The notes under the pieces are model-generated. The model saw only the letters and a program-made list of their open reading frames with translations. It had not been told where the DNA came from and searched no databases. A stretch of DNA of 64,000 nt, from positions 6,993,683-7,057,682 of the forward strand of contig NC_054741.1 of the NCBI RefSeq assembly GCF_018143015.1, written 5' to 3'. This document shows, piece after piece, positions 21,873 through 35,096 of the stretch. The translations under genes were made by a program, and so were the position numbers. How positions within the stretch are numbered: position 1 is the first letter of the stretch; every line of letters begins with the position of its first letter. Origin of the DNA: Lytechinus variegatus. Its lineage: Eukaryota; Echinodermata; Echinoidea; Temnopleuroida; Toxopneustidae.

Positions 21873-22686
21873 CAGTGCGTACCACAAAAAACGAAACCAA
21901 GATTTGGCGATCATTTATCATAACTTAATCATAAATGAAATAGACAAATGACCTACCAATTTAAAGCTTAAAATCTCCTCTTGCATCTGATATTACTTAG
22001 ATTATTTCTGATTCACGCATGAGTGGGCAAAAACAATTTGAAGAAAGGATACCAAAACTAATTTGGCAGGGGTATCTGGGTTTCAAGAAGAAAACCACAT
22101 TTGTGAAAAGTTCAATGTCTGCTATTTAATTTGATACCTAAATTATAGAAAATGGTCAAGAAATAAAGTTCTGGTCATTTGAAATAAGGCTTGAATTTCA
22201 ATACTTTCATAAAATGAAGAGGTTCTCCAGGCTGGCGTTCAAACTCACTCGACACTCCGTTTTGTTGACGATCAGCCATGCATTAAATCTTTTGTTCACC
22301 ATGCGATAGCCTCTGTGGGAAACCGGTGAAAACACGTTTATCTAATGAAATTATAAAAAACAAGCCTTATTTAAAATGACCAGAACTTTTTTATTTCTTG
22401 ACCATTTTCTGTAATTGAGGTATCAAATTAAAGTGCAGATATTGAACTTTTCAAAAATGTGGTTTTCTTTTTGAAACCCAGATACCCCCAGCCAAACGAG
22501 TTTTTGGTATCCTTCCTTAAAATTGTTTTTGCTCACTCATGCGTGAATGGGGAATAACCCAAGGAATATCAGATGAAAGAGGAGATTCTAAACTTTAAAT
22601 TGGTATGTCATTTGTCTATTCTATTTATGATTAAGTTATGATAAATGATCGCTACATCTCGGTTTCGTTTTTTCTGGGACGCACTG
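21873..22686. mobile_element. 814-bp foldback element with ~330-bp inverted repeats, TA-flanked
   Basis: It starts CAGTGCGTACCACAAAAAACG and ends with the complement of CAGTGCGTCCCAGAAAAAACG, with TA at 21871-21872 and 22687-22688. The arms pair over about 330 bp, including CTCATGCGTGAAT/ATTCACGCATGAG and TGGTCAAGAAATAAAGTTCT with its partner. The loop is the ~150 bp around 22260. TA target and CAGTGCGT-type ends suggest a Tc1/mariner-derived MITE. Confidence 0.8.
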
Positions 22687-22773
22687 TATATAGGCAAATG
22701 CCTATTTGATATTGTTATTATTCCATAAAGGATGTAAAGATACATTACTATAAGCAAAAAACATTTCACTCTA

Positions 22774-23359
22774 CACTTGCACGACTTTTGGCCACGATTT
22801 TGTCGTGGCAAGTCGCGCAATTTCGGGGGCACGAACTGGGAGGTTCCCGCAGTGGTAACGACTTGTTCACGCATAGTTCACGACAAGTTCACGACGAGTT
22901 CACGAATAGTTCACGAATGCGTGCCCGTCAGTGTCCACATTGACACGAACTGGCACGACGAGTTCACGCATAGTTTGCGCATAGTTTACGCACTTCCCGC
23001 ATTGGCACGACGAGTTTGCGCAGTTCGGACGGTGTCGTGCTTAACTATTCGTGAACACGACGTGAGCTGTTCTTGAACTATTCGTGACAGTCGTGGCATG
23101 GCGCGCACTGCCACGCACTGGCACGCATCCTCCCGCATCGTCCCGACGAGTTCACGAACAGTTTGCGCATAGTTCACGACCCGGTTGCTAAATTTTGTCG
23201 TGACCAAAATTTTGAACATTTCAAAATTCTCGTCCCGACATGGCACGCAGTCACGACGTGTCACGACGTGTTTACGCACACTTCACGCCAGTTCACGACT
23301 AGTTTGCGCACTGGCACGACTTGAGTCGTGCCAATGCGTGACACAAAATCGTGCAAGTG
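22774..23359. mobile_element. 586-bp inverted-repeat element filled with cryptic GTTCACGA repeats
   Basis: The ends CACTTGCACGACTTTTG and AAAATCGTGCAAGTG are inverted repeats. Much of the interior is tandem or scattered 10-12-mers such as AGTTCACGACG, AGTTCACGAAT and AGTTTGCGCAT on both strands. CpG content is visibly higher than in neighbouring DNA. Short ORFs here are low-complexity artefacts. Confidence 0.6.
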
Positions 23360-23445
23360 TCGGGCTGGCATCACGCTGGCTTCAGGCTGGCATTATAGGT
23401 CTGTTTTGATAATCCTCGACAGTAGTGACTACCCATGTATGTCAA

Positions 23446-23725
23446 CGTGGAGCGTTGTTGCCCAGTGGATTAGTCTTCGGACTTTGAAACAGATGGTCGT
23501 GGGTTCGAATCCCAGCCATGGCGTAATTTCCTTCAGCAAGAAACTGATCCACAATGTGCTTCACTCAACCCAGGTGAAGTAAATGGGTATCGGTAGGAAG
23601 TAATTCCTTAAAAAGCTGTGTGCGCTATGAACGCCTAGCTTAGCCGGGTAATATAGGAGCGCCTTGAGCACCTAACAGGGTGGATATGTGCGCAATGTAA
23701 ATACCCTATATTTATATAAAAGAAC
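23446..23725 (+). mobile_element. tRNA-derived SINE, plus strand
   Basis: A tRNA-like head with A box near TTGCCCAGTGGATTAGTC and a perfect B box GGTTCGAATCC (23502-23512). The body holds CTCAACCCAGGTGAAGTAAA and TGGGTATCGGTAGG, and the tail GGAGCGCCTTGAGC, then ATGTAAATACCCTATATT. No CCA-compatible acceptor stem was found, so it is not a tRNA gene. Confidence 0.75.
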
Positions 23726-26330
23726 ATTGTGTTGTCTTGGCAAGGATGACGTAAGAAAGCATAGAATGTAACTATCAATTGATCCCTTTACAATTCTCCT
23801 AATCCAATAAATATTTAATGATTGACAGAGTAAATATTATGTCTATCATTTTAAACCCGCCGTTTAAATATGTTTGGGACATTTCAATCCCACAAACTTT
23901 GTCTGGTTTTTCCTCCCATACGAATTTATAAGATAATGAGTGTGATTCCTTTTCTATGTGTGAACAAGTGCCCTTTCTCGAATCAGTGCCCCTTTTTACC
24001 ATAGAAAAGTGCCCTCAAGAAAGTTTTCTGTGCCCCTTTCATGCACCTGTGAGAAAAACCCGTTTTATGTGTTAACGGGTACCCTTTGAAACAAGAAAAC
24101 AATATTCTCAATTTTAAATTTTACTACTTAAGAGGGAAAAACTTTAGAGATTGGAGGGGAGGGGGAGGAGCTTGAGCCCCCCCCCCCCACCTCCTTCGCC
24201 AATATTTTTTTCACGACCAAGAAAAAAGGGAAAAGGAAAGAGAGAGGAGTAAAGTACGATATTATTTTCTAGCCCCCTCAAAATTTTTTGCTCCTTACAC
24301 CACTGTAAATAAGTCATTTTTTCCTTTGTTTTGAGATAGTGACCTTTTCGATAGAAGATGTGCTATTTTTTCCCTGTGCCCTCACTTTCAACTTCACTCC
24401 GCCGCCCTGGGTCCAACTGAAGATAATAATCAAACCTTAAGTGCTTTGAATTCGTAATCCTTTTCCATGGATTGTTCACATTTCGCTGCAAAAACTTTTT
24501 TTTTGACGATTATCAAAATAATAATTAAGAGCATCATTATTGTTTCCGTGAAATCTGAATAGTTCTTTTCTTGTTTGAACTTTTGATAAGTAAATTATGC
24601 GAGAAAATCAAAGTTTGAGTTGAGACCATATTTCGTTTGTGTGGACACAAGAACGAAAAATATGCATATTAGTTTTTTTCACATAGCAAAAGGTACATAT
24701 AGTTATCTGGAACTAATTTGAATCGTAACAAAATATCTTTCATAAAAATAATTATATTCACTATTTTGAACTGAAACGACCTCATGTTTACATCTGCAAT
24801 TGAATGAAAAGGTATTTGGTAGTAGTGTTGTCAAAGTCAAACGTTTGTTTCCAATTGATGAGACATTTACATTCTTTCAACTTATACTTCAAAAATGTAT
24901 TGTAAATATGAGCACAATCCTTTTTTCATTAATAATTACAAGAAGTGCTTGTGGAATAATATATGTAGGTTCTATTACTTTTGTTATAACATATTTATTA
25001 AACACAATCTCGAATACCGTTGCAGAGGCCAACATATTGAAGAAAATTGACTTACACATTGTATTTGCGTTGAAAATCAAATCTGAGAGAAATTTTCCAT
25101 CAGTTCTTAAAATATATAATGAACAAAGCGCACCCCTCAACGCCTCAACGCACCGGCTCCCTCAACATTCAAGACTTGAAACATATTACATTAGTATTCA
25201 TCTTAATTTTTGTGATAATCATTATTCCAAAGGGCTTGACATGAAACATCATCAACAGTAAGGTGGGTAAGATCTGAAAAGGCCAACACTACCTGTGTCC
25301 AAAATGGGTTAGTCATTGGTATATCTAGTGTTTTAACGCTCGAACCCTAGTCATGTCTTTCGGATGGTGACGTTAAAGGTCGGTCCCAGACGTAAATAAT
25401 CAAATCTGATTCATACACACTCAGCCCCCATGAATAATTGAAAAGATACGTATATGCTGTCCGCAAATATGACTGAACAATGTGAAAAGTGAATATTTCA
25501 GAACAAGAAATAAATCTTCTTATCCATGAAATTTTTAATGATTTGGAATGGATAAAAATATCAGTAACACCACCCTCACTATAAGATTGACACATTTGTT
25601 TCCTACTTATTTTATCAGGTTTGCCTTCCCATACAAAGTCGTTAAAGCATCAGTGAATGTCATTCATAATTCTGGAAAAGATAAAAACAAGTGATTCAAT
25701 TTCGGTATAAAAATGGTTTTAACAATGGTTACTCTCCATAAGGGAGTCAAAGATCTCTTTTAGCCATAGTGCCATCTGACGTTTTATTTCTTTAAACTTT
25801 TCTTGATGATTTTAATCACAGCCATTATTGATAGTTCAACTGAAAAGTCTATACACAAAATATCTTTCCAAAATCCAATTCAGTATGTATGTATGTATGT
25901 ACGGGAGGTTGGCACTCGGCCCAATATTATGTGGTAGGTATGTACCACTGGCAAATCATAATTAGGGGGTCCCGGAGCTGCCCGTTGTGAAAGTGGGGGT
26001 CCCTGGAACTAAATCTCTCTTTTTTTGGGGGGGGGGGAACGGGGGTAAATTTACCAAAATGTGTAGGACTTTGACGGCACATTCTGGTAATTTCTCGGAT
26101 CATTCGCACAGTTGTCTGTACAAAATAAAATAGTGGAGAGATCAGTGATAGTCCAATCGTCAAATCTGTTTTTTTTTATTTGTTACCAAAATATGCGATG
26201 GCGCATCAAGTTATAACTGCACATTTATGTAACAAAATATCCTGTCATGCATAGGTGCGCTATCGGCACATTTACCAAAATATGTCGTTACAACATCCAC
26301 TAGCTGCGCCACGCCGGATACCAGTGCATT
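23726..26330. other. No gene; dispersed repeat remnants
   Basis: The stretch 23960-24420 carries repeated AAGTGCCC/GTGCCCCTTT phrases with G/C runs and resembles 15240-15430. A TACACCACTG terminus-like block ends near 24305. The region 24430-25900 is AT-rich without recognisable coding. A TATG microsatellite (about 25884-25900) and a G run (26026-26037) follow. Confidence 0.45.
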
Positions 26331-26565
26331 CTTTGCACTTGCATTTTCATTAATTTTTTAATTATTTCGATGTTTATTTTTCTTCATATGTCTATTTAAC
26401 AATCATTGTTACTGAATTGGTGTAAAATTTGTAAATGAAACTGTACATAATATTTTTATTCAAATTATTGTTTTAATTGTAAATGTAAACTTGTGGTGCT
26501 CTCCAATACCCATTTCGGGTGACATGCGGAAATAAATATCACATTGTCATTATCATCATTGTCAT
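26331..26565 (+). mobile_element. Probable 3' end of a degraded retroposon
   Basis: TTTTCATTAATTTTT leads to TGTAAATGTAAACTTGTGGT, CTCCAATACCCATTTCGGG and GGAAATAAATATCACATTG (an AATAAA signal). It ends in an ATCATTGTCATCA microsatellite, the style of LINE 3' ends in this genome. No coding part is present. Confidence 0.45.
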
Positions 26566-26696
26566 CACTGATCTGGGCTGAAAGAGCTATCTGAGGCTGG
26601 GCAAAACTAGCTATTGCGCCCTCTCTTTCACTCTCATTGACAGTCTATATACAAGTATTCCTGAGTGATTGTATATTTCAAGTTCGTCTGTCATTT

Positions 26697-26995
26697 CAGG
26701 GCCCCGTCTGACAAAGAATTGTGATCGATCCATAGAGATGTATATCTCTATGGATCGATCCGACCAATCACTACTATGGAAAGCCATCAAAGACAACATA
26801 TAAAATGCAAAATGCAAAGTTTCTAGATATGAATGTATATTTATAAAGTCATTGATTTTTTTTGAGAATGTGGTGTGTACTTTAAAGAGGACATTTTGCA
26901 AATTTCCTGTAGAAAAAAATGACACTAATGGATTTCCATAGATTTACGATTGATTTGATTGGATCAATCGTTACTCTTTGTAAGAAGGTGCCCTG
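26697..26995. mobile_element. 299-bp MITE containing a perfect 17-bp-arm hairpin
   Basis: The ends CAGGGCCCCGTCTGACAAAGA and TCTTTGTAAGAAGGTGCCCTG are imperfect inverted repeats. At 26723-26760 GATCGATCCATAGAGAT and its exact complement flank GTAT. The left terminus resembles the ends of 33162-33317. Confidence 0.65.
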
Positions 26996-28418
<1,423 letters not shown>

Positions 28419-29319
28419 TGTAGCATTTGATCGTTACCAAATCTAGGTCCAATTGGCATATATTGACCTATAACAACCGTACATTTTTACCAAGAACGAG
28501 CGGTATTTACTTAGGTTTATACATTTCACACACTGTCCAACATGATAAGGACTGTAATTCGGTGGCCTGGAAGAATTATACTCTCTAATTTGCTTGACAG
28601 GAAATGTACGCAAATACCTATTACCGATATCAAGGCGCGCAAGCTGACCCAATGAGTTTTGTCAGATATACGAATTAGACCTATCCAAAATATTACAGAT
28701 AAGCAAGTGAGCTCAAATTCTGACCTCAATACTTCTTATAATTACAGTAATGCCATAGACATTGTGCAGTTTGTCGGATGGTCGTTATTAGTGCACACTG
28801 AATCAAACGGGTCAAAGGAAGGTGAGTCGAAATTAGGTCATCGTTTCATGCATTTAAAAAACCTATTATCATTGGGGTTCTCTGGTGCTGAGTTCAAATT
28901 AAACAAACAACAAACAGTTCCCATCCAAGTGGTCATCATAGGAAATATTGAAATTGTAATTTGATAGGCTTTTATAACGATTTTGAAAGTAAAATTGTCA
29001 TAAGAATTTAAAGACTGATTTTTTGGACAGGCCTACTACCTCTTTAGGCTTAATCCCCTCGATCTTAAGTCCAACCAACTCCTAACTGAAAATGCACTTT
29101 CTTGTTTAACTGTGTCCAATTTCTTCCCACCTGTACTTACAAAAAAACATGATGATTTCATTAATAGTTATACTGAACGTCGCGAAAAGACAACGGTCCT
29201 TAGTTTGACATTGAATTTGTACACGAGCTAGCAGCATGAGAGTCAACGTGACCTGCTTTATATTTTGCATTCTACCCCAAACATAAATTAACGCACGCAC
29301 AAAGACACGCTCGATGCTT
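28419..29319. other. Upstream of the first PPP1R3-like gene; nothing defined
   Basis: No repeat or ORF with similarity was recognised. Its right end probably contains the promoter of the gene at 29715, but no TATA box is evident. Confidence 0.4.
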
Positions 29320-29564
29320 AGTCTCGAAAGCAGTTGTGTGCTGGCAGTTTGCCGCTAGATGCATCGGCAGACCGCTTTTGTACCTTCGTGATCGCAGCAT
29401 CATGATCAGCCAGCTCAGCTGAGGGAAGCATCCCATTCCAGAGGTAGGATGATGTTTCGAAATTGTATACCTTTATTTTTGTTTCGTATCGTTTGAATTC
29501 ATATGCCTTATCTTGCGTAATGTATTTATTCAGTTTTCATTTTCCCATTTTTGTTATTGCACAG
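29320..29564 (+). promoter_or_regulatory. Candidate 5'UTR exon and 121-bp intron of the first PPP1R3-like gene
   Basis: GC-richer sequence ends at 29443 in CCAGAG followed by GTAGGAT, a usable donor. The intron 29444-29564 ends in a long pyrimidine tract and GCACAG. The second exon would start GTCGCGACTG and run to the ATG at 29715. The transcription start is unknown; splice sites are predicted by eye. Confidence 0.4.
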
Positions 29565-29714
29565 GTCGCGACTGTCGTCTGTTCGCGATGAACATGCAAA
29601 CTGCAAGTGCAACGTGAGCTACGACAATAAAATCCCGATCAGCTGTTAGAGGTCACCACGCTAGGTATTGCTCGAGACTGAAAACTTTTTATTGGAGAGT
29701 TGATTTCTATCGTA

Positions 29715-30983
29715 ATGCCGGGCGTTTTGATTCCATTGGAAGTCATGGCGACGGTGGAGAATGAAGTTGCTGGAGATGCCTTGGATAGACAGCAGCATCT
29801 CTTCCACAACACAACTGCTGTTGACATCCCTGTCAATGGTCCAGTCAATCAACATTGCACAAAACCAGATTCGTTAACATTACAGAAATCTGATGATTGT
29901 GAGCATGTATCAACACCAGGATGCTCGCCAGTGTCTTCTCCCCTTGGGAATGGAGACATTGATGACTGGATTAATGATGGCACACCTACTAATGGCTCCG
30001 CCATGAAGTATTTTTCTCCTATTGCATCTGATGAAGCCGGAGCATGTTCATCCTCTGAAGGCACGTACACGATGTGTCCTCAAGCACATCCAGATCTTGA
30101 CTGGGACGAACTATTTGCTCTAACAGATTACATGGGGGTTGCTAACAAGTCTCCGTACTTCGGTAGTAATAATAATAATAGTCTTTCTCTTGTACAAAAT
30201 AACAGAAGTTTGACATCTCCCTCGAAAGTTGAAAGTGTAAGCAGTTCGTGTAGTGATCTTTTTGACGTATTCATAAATCCAGCAGCATACAGTGCAAGTG
30301 ATGAAAGTGAAGAGAGGTTATCAAGTGTTGACTCGGAATCAACACTCAGTGAAACGGACAGTGATGCATCAAGTTCGAGACCTAGGAAGTCGAGCATGCG
30401 AAAGAGACCACGGACCCCACCTGGTAACCCATCTAGAAAGTCAGTCAGGTTTGCGGACGCTCTTGGGTTAGATCTTGAGACAGTTCGCCACATCCTAGAA
30501 ATGGATCCTTGTCCTTCACCTCCGATGACAGTTTTACCCTTGGATTCTTCTTGCCAAACCATCTCGAAGTCCGTCCATTTATGTTTTGAGCAGCCTGGGG
30601 GTCGTCCAGACTTCCTTCAGAGGCTCTGTCAGCAGAACATCTGCCTAGAGAACGCGATGATATCCGACATGACCATCATAGGAACCATCAAGGTACGGAA
30701 CCTGGACTTCTGTAAGGAAGTCCGTGTTCGTTATTCCTGGGACAACTGGGCCACCCATGCAAACATCATGGCAAGGTATGTTGCAGGTTCATGCGATGGA
30801 CCGACTGATCGGTTTAGCTTTGGATTCACAATTCCTAGGAGATACGTTGGAGTTGGTGACCAGGTATTCTTTGCAGTATTTTACAAGGTTGCTAGCCAAG
30901 AATACTGGGATAACAACAACGGATTAAACTACATGCTTCTGATTGATGAAGAGGTCAAAACCAAAGGTAACCGTTGTAGATGA
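29715..30983 (+). CDS. Protein phosphatase 1 glycogen-targeting regulatory subunit 3-like, paralog 1
   Basis: 422 residues from the first ATG; the frame extends five codons upstream only through a TTG. A second ATG ten codons in (MATVENEV) is also possible. Residues 1-215 are Ser/Asp/Asn-rich and probably disordered. RKSSMRKRPRTPPG leads to SRKSVRFADALGLDLE, whose KSVRF (242-246) is the RVxF PP1 catalytic-subunit docking motif. A CBM21 carbohydrate-binding domain fills about 292-410: FEQPGGRPDF, ICLENAM, GTIKVRNLDF-KEVRVR, then the near-invariant WDNNNGLNY (398-406) expected to contact glycogen. Known role: bring PP1 to glycogen to dephosphorylate glycogen synthase and phosphorylase. Coding is a single exon, as in vertebrate PPP1R3B/C/D/G, so the intronless state need not mean retroposition. 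The closest vertebrate member cannot be chosen by eye. Confidence 0.93.
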   Translation: MPGVLIPLEVMATVENEVAGDALDRQQHLFHNTTAVDIPVNGPVNQHCTKPDSLTLQKSDDCEHVSTPGCSPVSSPLGNGDIDDWINDGTPTNGSAMKYFSPIASDEAGACSSSEGTYTMCPQAHPDLDWDELFALTDYMGVANKSPYFGSNNNNSLSLVQNNRSLTSPSKVESVSSSCSDLFDVFINPAAYSASDESEERLSSVDSESTLSETDSDASSSRPRKSSMRKRPRTPPGNPSRKSVRFADALGLDLETVRHILEMDPCPSPPMTVLPLDSSCQTISKSVHLCFEQPGGRPDFLQRLCQQNICLENAMISDMTIIGTIKVRNLDFCKEVRVRYSWDNWATHANIMARYVAGSCDGPTDRFSFGFTIPRRYVGVGDQVFFAVFYKVASQEYWDNNNGLNYMLLIDEEVKTKGNRCR

Positions 30984-31143
30984 AGGATTAACTGGCGAAG
31001 ATTTCATTCATTATGATGTTTGGAAAAACAAGTTTTGTCTCAAGGATGATTTTATGATGTCATTATTATACTGAAATAGATTCATTAAAGACCATAGTAT
31101 ATCAAAGTATAACGGTGCAATCACTTAAGAAATAGTTTGTGAA

Positions 31144-31149
31144 AATAAA
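31144..31149 (+). terminator. Candidate polyadenylation signal of PPP1R3-like paralog 1
   Basis: The first AATAAA after the stop codon, 161 bases downstream, in AT-rich 3'UTR-like sequence. Confidence 0.4.
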
Positions 31150-33161
31150 TATGTATGTATTTTGGGGGATATTACTTTCAATGACACTGACAAGAAATTG
31201 CCGAGCTTTAGTGTGGTCAAATCGTTTTCTTGCAGATTTGTAGGGAGGTAAATCGGAAAAGTATTAATAAGTAATCACTGAGTTTGTCTGTTAAAATCAT
31301 TCATTTGAGAATTAGGGAGCACCTATATCCAGAGTCGTGTTCAAAGTTCATGTTTCGGCTCTTGAAAGTCTTCATGTGCATTTGTATAGGGCCTTTATTA
31401 CACGCACTAATCTTACTTTATCATTTAACATCTTTTCGATCAAAATATTCTGAACTATATACTGAACGAAGGCATAGCCAAGTTATTCTGCGCAATCTGC
31501 GGCTTGATATTACGATCTTTGAGAGCCTATTTTTAATAATCATAAGATGAATGGCAGGTTTCTGAGTTCTGACCGTTTTTATACCAAAAAGTGTATCATC
31601 GTGAAGCCTGGTAAAAATAACTTAAGAGAAAATCAATTTTGGTGAGGGAGGTGCTATCTAGTACCCAATTGTTACTCGATGATATTTGTCTACATTGTAC
31701 TTCAATCGACTACGGCATATTTTTTTTCCGGTCAAGGTCCCCATATACGGCCACCGTAGAGCAAATGTGTATTATTGTGGTATGTAATTATATAGGGTGA
31801 CATTGAATCATATTTTTGTATACACTCGAATGTCTGTAGTGGGTCGTACTGATCGCTTCTTGCTACTGGAAAATAACGAAGGCCCAATTATAGAAGCTCT
31901 TGTTGGTTTGTTTTTGTCGCAAATAATTCTCTATCAATCCAAAATTTACATTTAGTACTCTCACCATCACATCAAATGCATGCTTGTTGAATAGTTAGAC
32001 CTCTTCTCTGTTATACCTACCTTACAAATTTCAACGCGCTTTCTTGCCCCGGTTTCTTGCTGTCCCACGTCAAATTTATAAAGATGAAATCCAGGCACAT
32101 CCTTTCAATTTCAGCATTATCACTTTCATGCACGGAGAACGCGGTAAATAATCACTACAACTGGATGCAAGACTAATGCTCAATTGAGGTCAAATCCAGC
32201 TAGTCTTTCATTTCAAACTGCAGTTGAGATGACGATTATCCCCAATCATGCTAATGTTACCCAAAACAAACCCAGAGGCCCGGTCCAGAGGTAATCATCT
32301 GTTTTAAACAGTTCGTTATGTGGAGGCCTAATCAGATATGGTTTTAATTTTTCTTTTTTCAAGGCACCGCCACATTCATCTCTCAAATTAAATATTGAAT
32401 ACTTTGCATCTTGTGTTAATCACACATGTACAATTTAATCTTTGTCGATTGCTATTCTTTTTCGTTTTTAGAAAATTGTTTCAGTTTTGAATTAATACGT
32501 GAGAAAATAGAAGACACGCGTAACTACTATATTATACACGTAGAGAGTTATTCTACTCCTCATTTTTTTCAGGTCCACTGCGAATTCCGGAATTCACAGA
32601 ACTATAAAAAGATAAAAGTTCTATAAAGTAGGAACTATAACAAAAATGTTTTACATTTCGCTGGTTCAAGTAAATTGAGTACGTTAAGTTCAAATTGTGT
32701 AGGAGTTATCACTTTTAAATTTGTATGTGCAATAAATACTAGGCAAAATGTATTGAAATCTATTTCTAAGGTCACAGTAGATGAATACGTATTATAAGGA
32801 TGCAGGGCATGCATGTATAACAGTGGACCCTATGTATCTGTTAAGGGTGATTTAACACGTCAAACAAAAGAAATTCATGGTCATTGGGTCTCACGAGGCC
32901 GATTTATTGTATTCCTGTCATCTGTTTACTAGTAATGGACTTGAAATTCATTTGCATTCATTTACTATTGCTATGTCGAACAAGCAATGTTTCGAGATGA
33001 CAAGAACAAAATGTTTTAATGATAAAATGTTGATACAGTGATATGCAAGTGAGACAACGATAACACTCACTCTTGTATGAATTATATGAATTTTTTCAGA
33101 TTTAACAATATTAAAGAAAAATAGTAGGTTACGCCATCGACTACCTCATTTATATCGACCT
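31150..33161. other. Possible 3'UTR remainder, then no gene seen
   Basis: AT-rich DNA. Short ORFs (for example 31284-31550) lack similarity. Longer 3'UTR use cannot be excluded. Confidence 0.4.
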
Positions 33162-33317
33162 GGGCCCGGTCTCACAAAGAGGTGCGTTAGATTCAAATCA
33201 TACTCGAATAATTGTGATTGATCTTTATTTGTGTATTTAAGATGTATGAATTGTATGTAAATACCAATTAAGTTTAATTTAATCTACAGTGTCTCAACTC
33301 TTTGTAAGACGGGTCCC
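33162..33317. mobile_element. 156-bp MITE with GGGCCCGGTCTCACAAAGAG ends
   Basis: The left end GGGCCCGGTCTCACAAAGAG pairs with the right end CTCTTTGTAAGACGGGTCCC, with three to four mismatches. No ORF. Similar in style to 26697-26995. Confidence 0.65.
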
Positions 33318-34857
33318 AATATATGCATATACGTATAAATTTCTTGTGACGTTAAACAAAATTATGGAATGTCATGAATTAATTCTTATTTTACATCAGG
33401 TTTTAATGGCATTTTCAGTGCTAAAAAATATAGAGCTTGTTTAATTATATTTTTGATAAACAACCCTTTCTTTGTTGAATAACTTCAAAAGTATGCATAA
33501 AAGTTAGTAAGTAATCATGCCAATGTATTTGATCAGGTAATATTCCCCACTATATAAACTTATGTTCTAATTCTATCTTATTTTCGACCTCTATAGTCGC
33601 TCTAAATACCGAAACTACCTACTTTGACCTTTCCTTGAATTTCCTTCTCGAAACATTTTCTCGATGCAGAGTAGTAAAACTGAGTTTTGAAAAACGGGAG
33701 GGGGGGGGGCAAAGTCCAATTAATATCCCCCCTAGTTCCTGTTCATTGAATGAAATTTTAGAAATAATTATAACCCTAAGCAAGTGAACATAAAAATAGC
33801 TTGCTATCTTTTATTTGTCTCGCCCACCAGATGTGAAGGCTAGGGATCCAAATGTCGACCGTCCGTAACAAAATGTGTGACACATAACTTTGCAACAAAT
33901 CACTTTTGTACCAAACTTGGATTTCACAACGAGCTTTTGATACAATTCTGTTTGCGTGCCGTCGCAAATCGCGATATTTCTATTTAGGCCTATTCCCACA
34001 AGTGGGTGAGACACAACGTCGCTTATGACCTTGTTTTTAAAGAATATTGGTTCAGAATAATGAATGAATAGATATGAAAAGATATCGCGTTGAGTACAAA
34101 GGAGGTATTGAGCGGCATACACTCTGGAATGCTCAAGCCATCCTGTCTGAAATTACAAATTGTTAATAATTCAACCATATATCCTCCGTGTTTAACACTT
34201 TTGTTAGGACTAAATCTCAGATTTTCTTTTAGATCATTACCAAGTGAGCTTTAGTTAAACTTTGTTTTGATTGGAGCGTCCATGGTCTGAGTCGATCTAC
34301 TTACGAATCAATTTTAAGTTGTTTTTCTGCTCAAAACCTGTATGGAAAAAAGTTCCGATATTTTTATTGAGAGGAACTTGTTTTTATGTTTTGTATTTAC
34401 TCTTTAAAAGATAACTATATTCAGTTATTTGCAAAGCACAAAATGTATTACTTTGAAACTTTCATTCATTCTTTTCTTACGAAAATTCCTGATTGAGGTT
34501 GTTTTTTATAGATTTTGTATATGCTTTTATAATTCAATTATAACCCGTTTCAGTATTTGGTTTTATTCTTGTAAATTTATCAGTTTTCGTATTTGTATTT
34601 TGGTTCACCTAGAATGATATAAATCATTTCAATTTTCGTCGTTGATATAACCTTGCTAAAAAAACAGTGTTGCGTGACGTTTTTACATTTTGTTAACCAT
34701 CAAATAGTCGCACAACATTTAGTATTTTAGCAAAAAGCTATTTGTGATTAAATGAATGTTTTCGCTGTTGTGATGATATTGTGAGCACTTATGCTTTCTG
34801 TCTCTTTTAAAGAATATGTTTGGACTCTTCGTTTTCTTAAGGAATCAAGATTACGTT
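33318..34857. other. No confirmed gene; weak minus-strand lectin-like relic near 33811-33990
   Basis: Mostly AT-rich. The minus-strand frame at 33811-34122 contains IAICDGTQTEL and later CYGRSTFGSLAF, faintly like a SUEL/Gal-lectin domain, but the cysteine pattern is not convincing. Poly-G near 33700. Confidence 0.3.
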
Positions 34858-35096
34858 ACACAAAGCCTAAACTCCCAAAAAGACTGATTAAAAATTTATC
34901 CAATATTGTGTAAAACGGGAACATGCAAGTTTCTTGAGTGAGATTTGTCCCAGTTACTTAATGCATGTTTTATGGATAAATTTCAACGAAACATTGGGTA
35001 GAATTTACACAATATTTGCCAGGTTGCCCAACAAACATGCATGTTCTGATGTTCCCTGTTTACCCAATGTTGGGTAAAGTGTGTTTTAGAGTGTAT
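34858..35096. mobile_element. Degenerate inverted-repeat MITE
   Basis: The left arm TTATCCAATATTGTGTAAAA with CGGGAACATGCA is the imperfect complement of TGTTCCCTGTTTACCCAATG with TTGGGTAAAG. A further internal pairing involves ACATTGGGTAGAATTTACAC. Boundaries are approximate. Confidence 0.5.

Noticed and set aside
22774..23359. Regularly spaced short repeats as a CRISPR array
   Set aside because: Units are degenerate, contiguous and bounded by terminal inverted repeats in a eukaryotic context; there are no spacers or cas genes.
22608..23582. Several overlapping 70-100-codon ORFs on both strands
   Set aside because: They arise from the CpG-rich GTTCACGA minisatellite and the adjacent SINE.
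24800..25261. 153-codon plus-strand ORF
   Set aside because: No domain, AT-rich residue composition, and no supporting splice or UTR signals; a random open frame is sufficient.
30128..30562. 144-codon minus-strand ORF
   Set aside because: It is antisense to the PPP1R3-like coding sequence and has no similarity; a shadow of the real gene. The same holds for 43452-43970.
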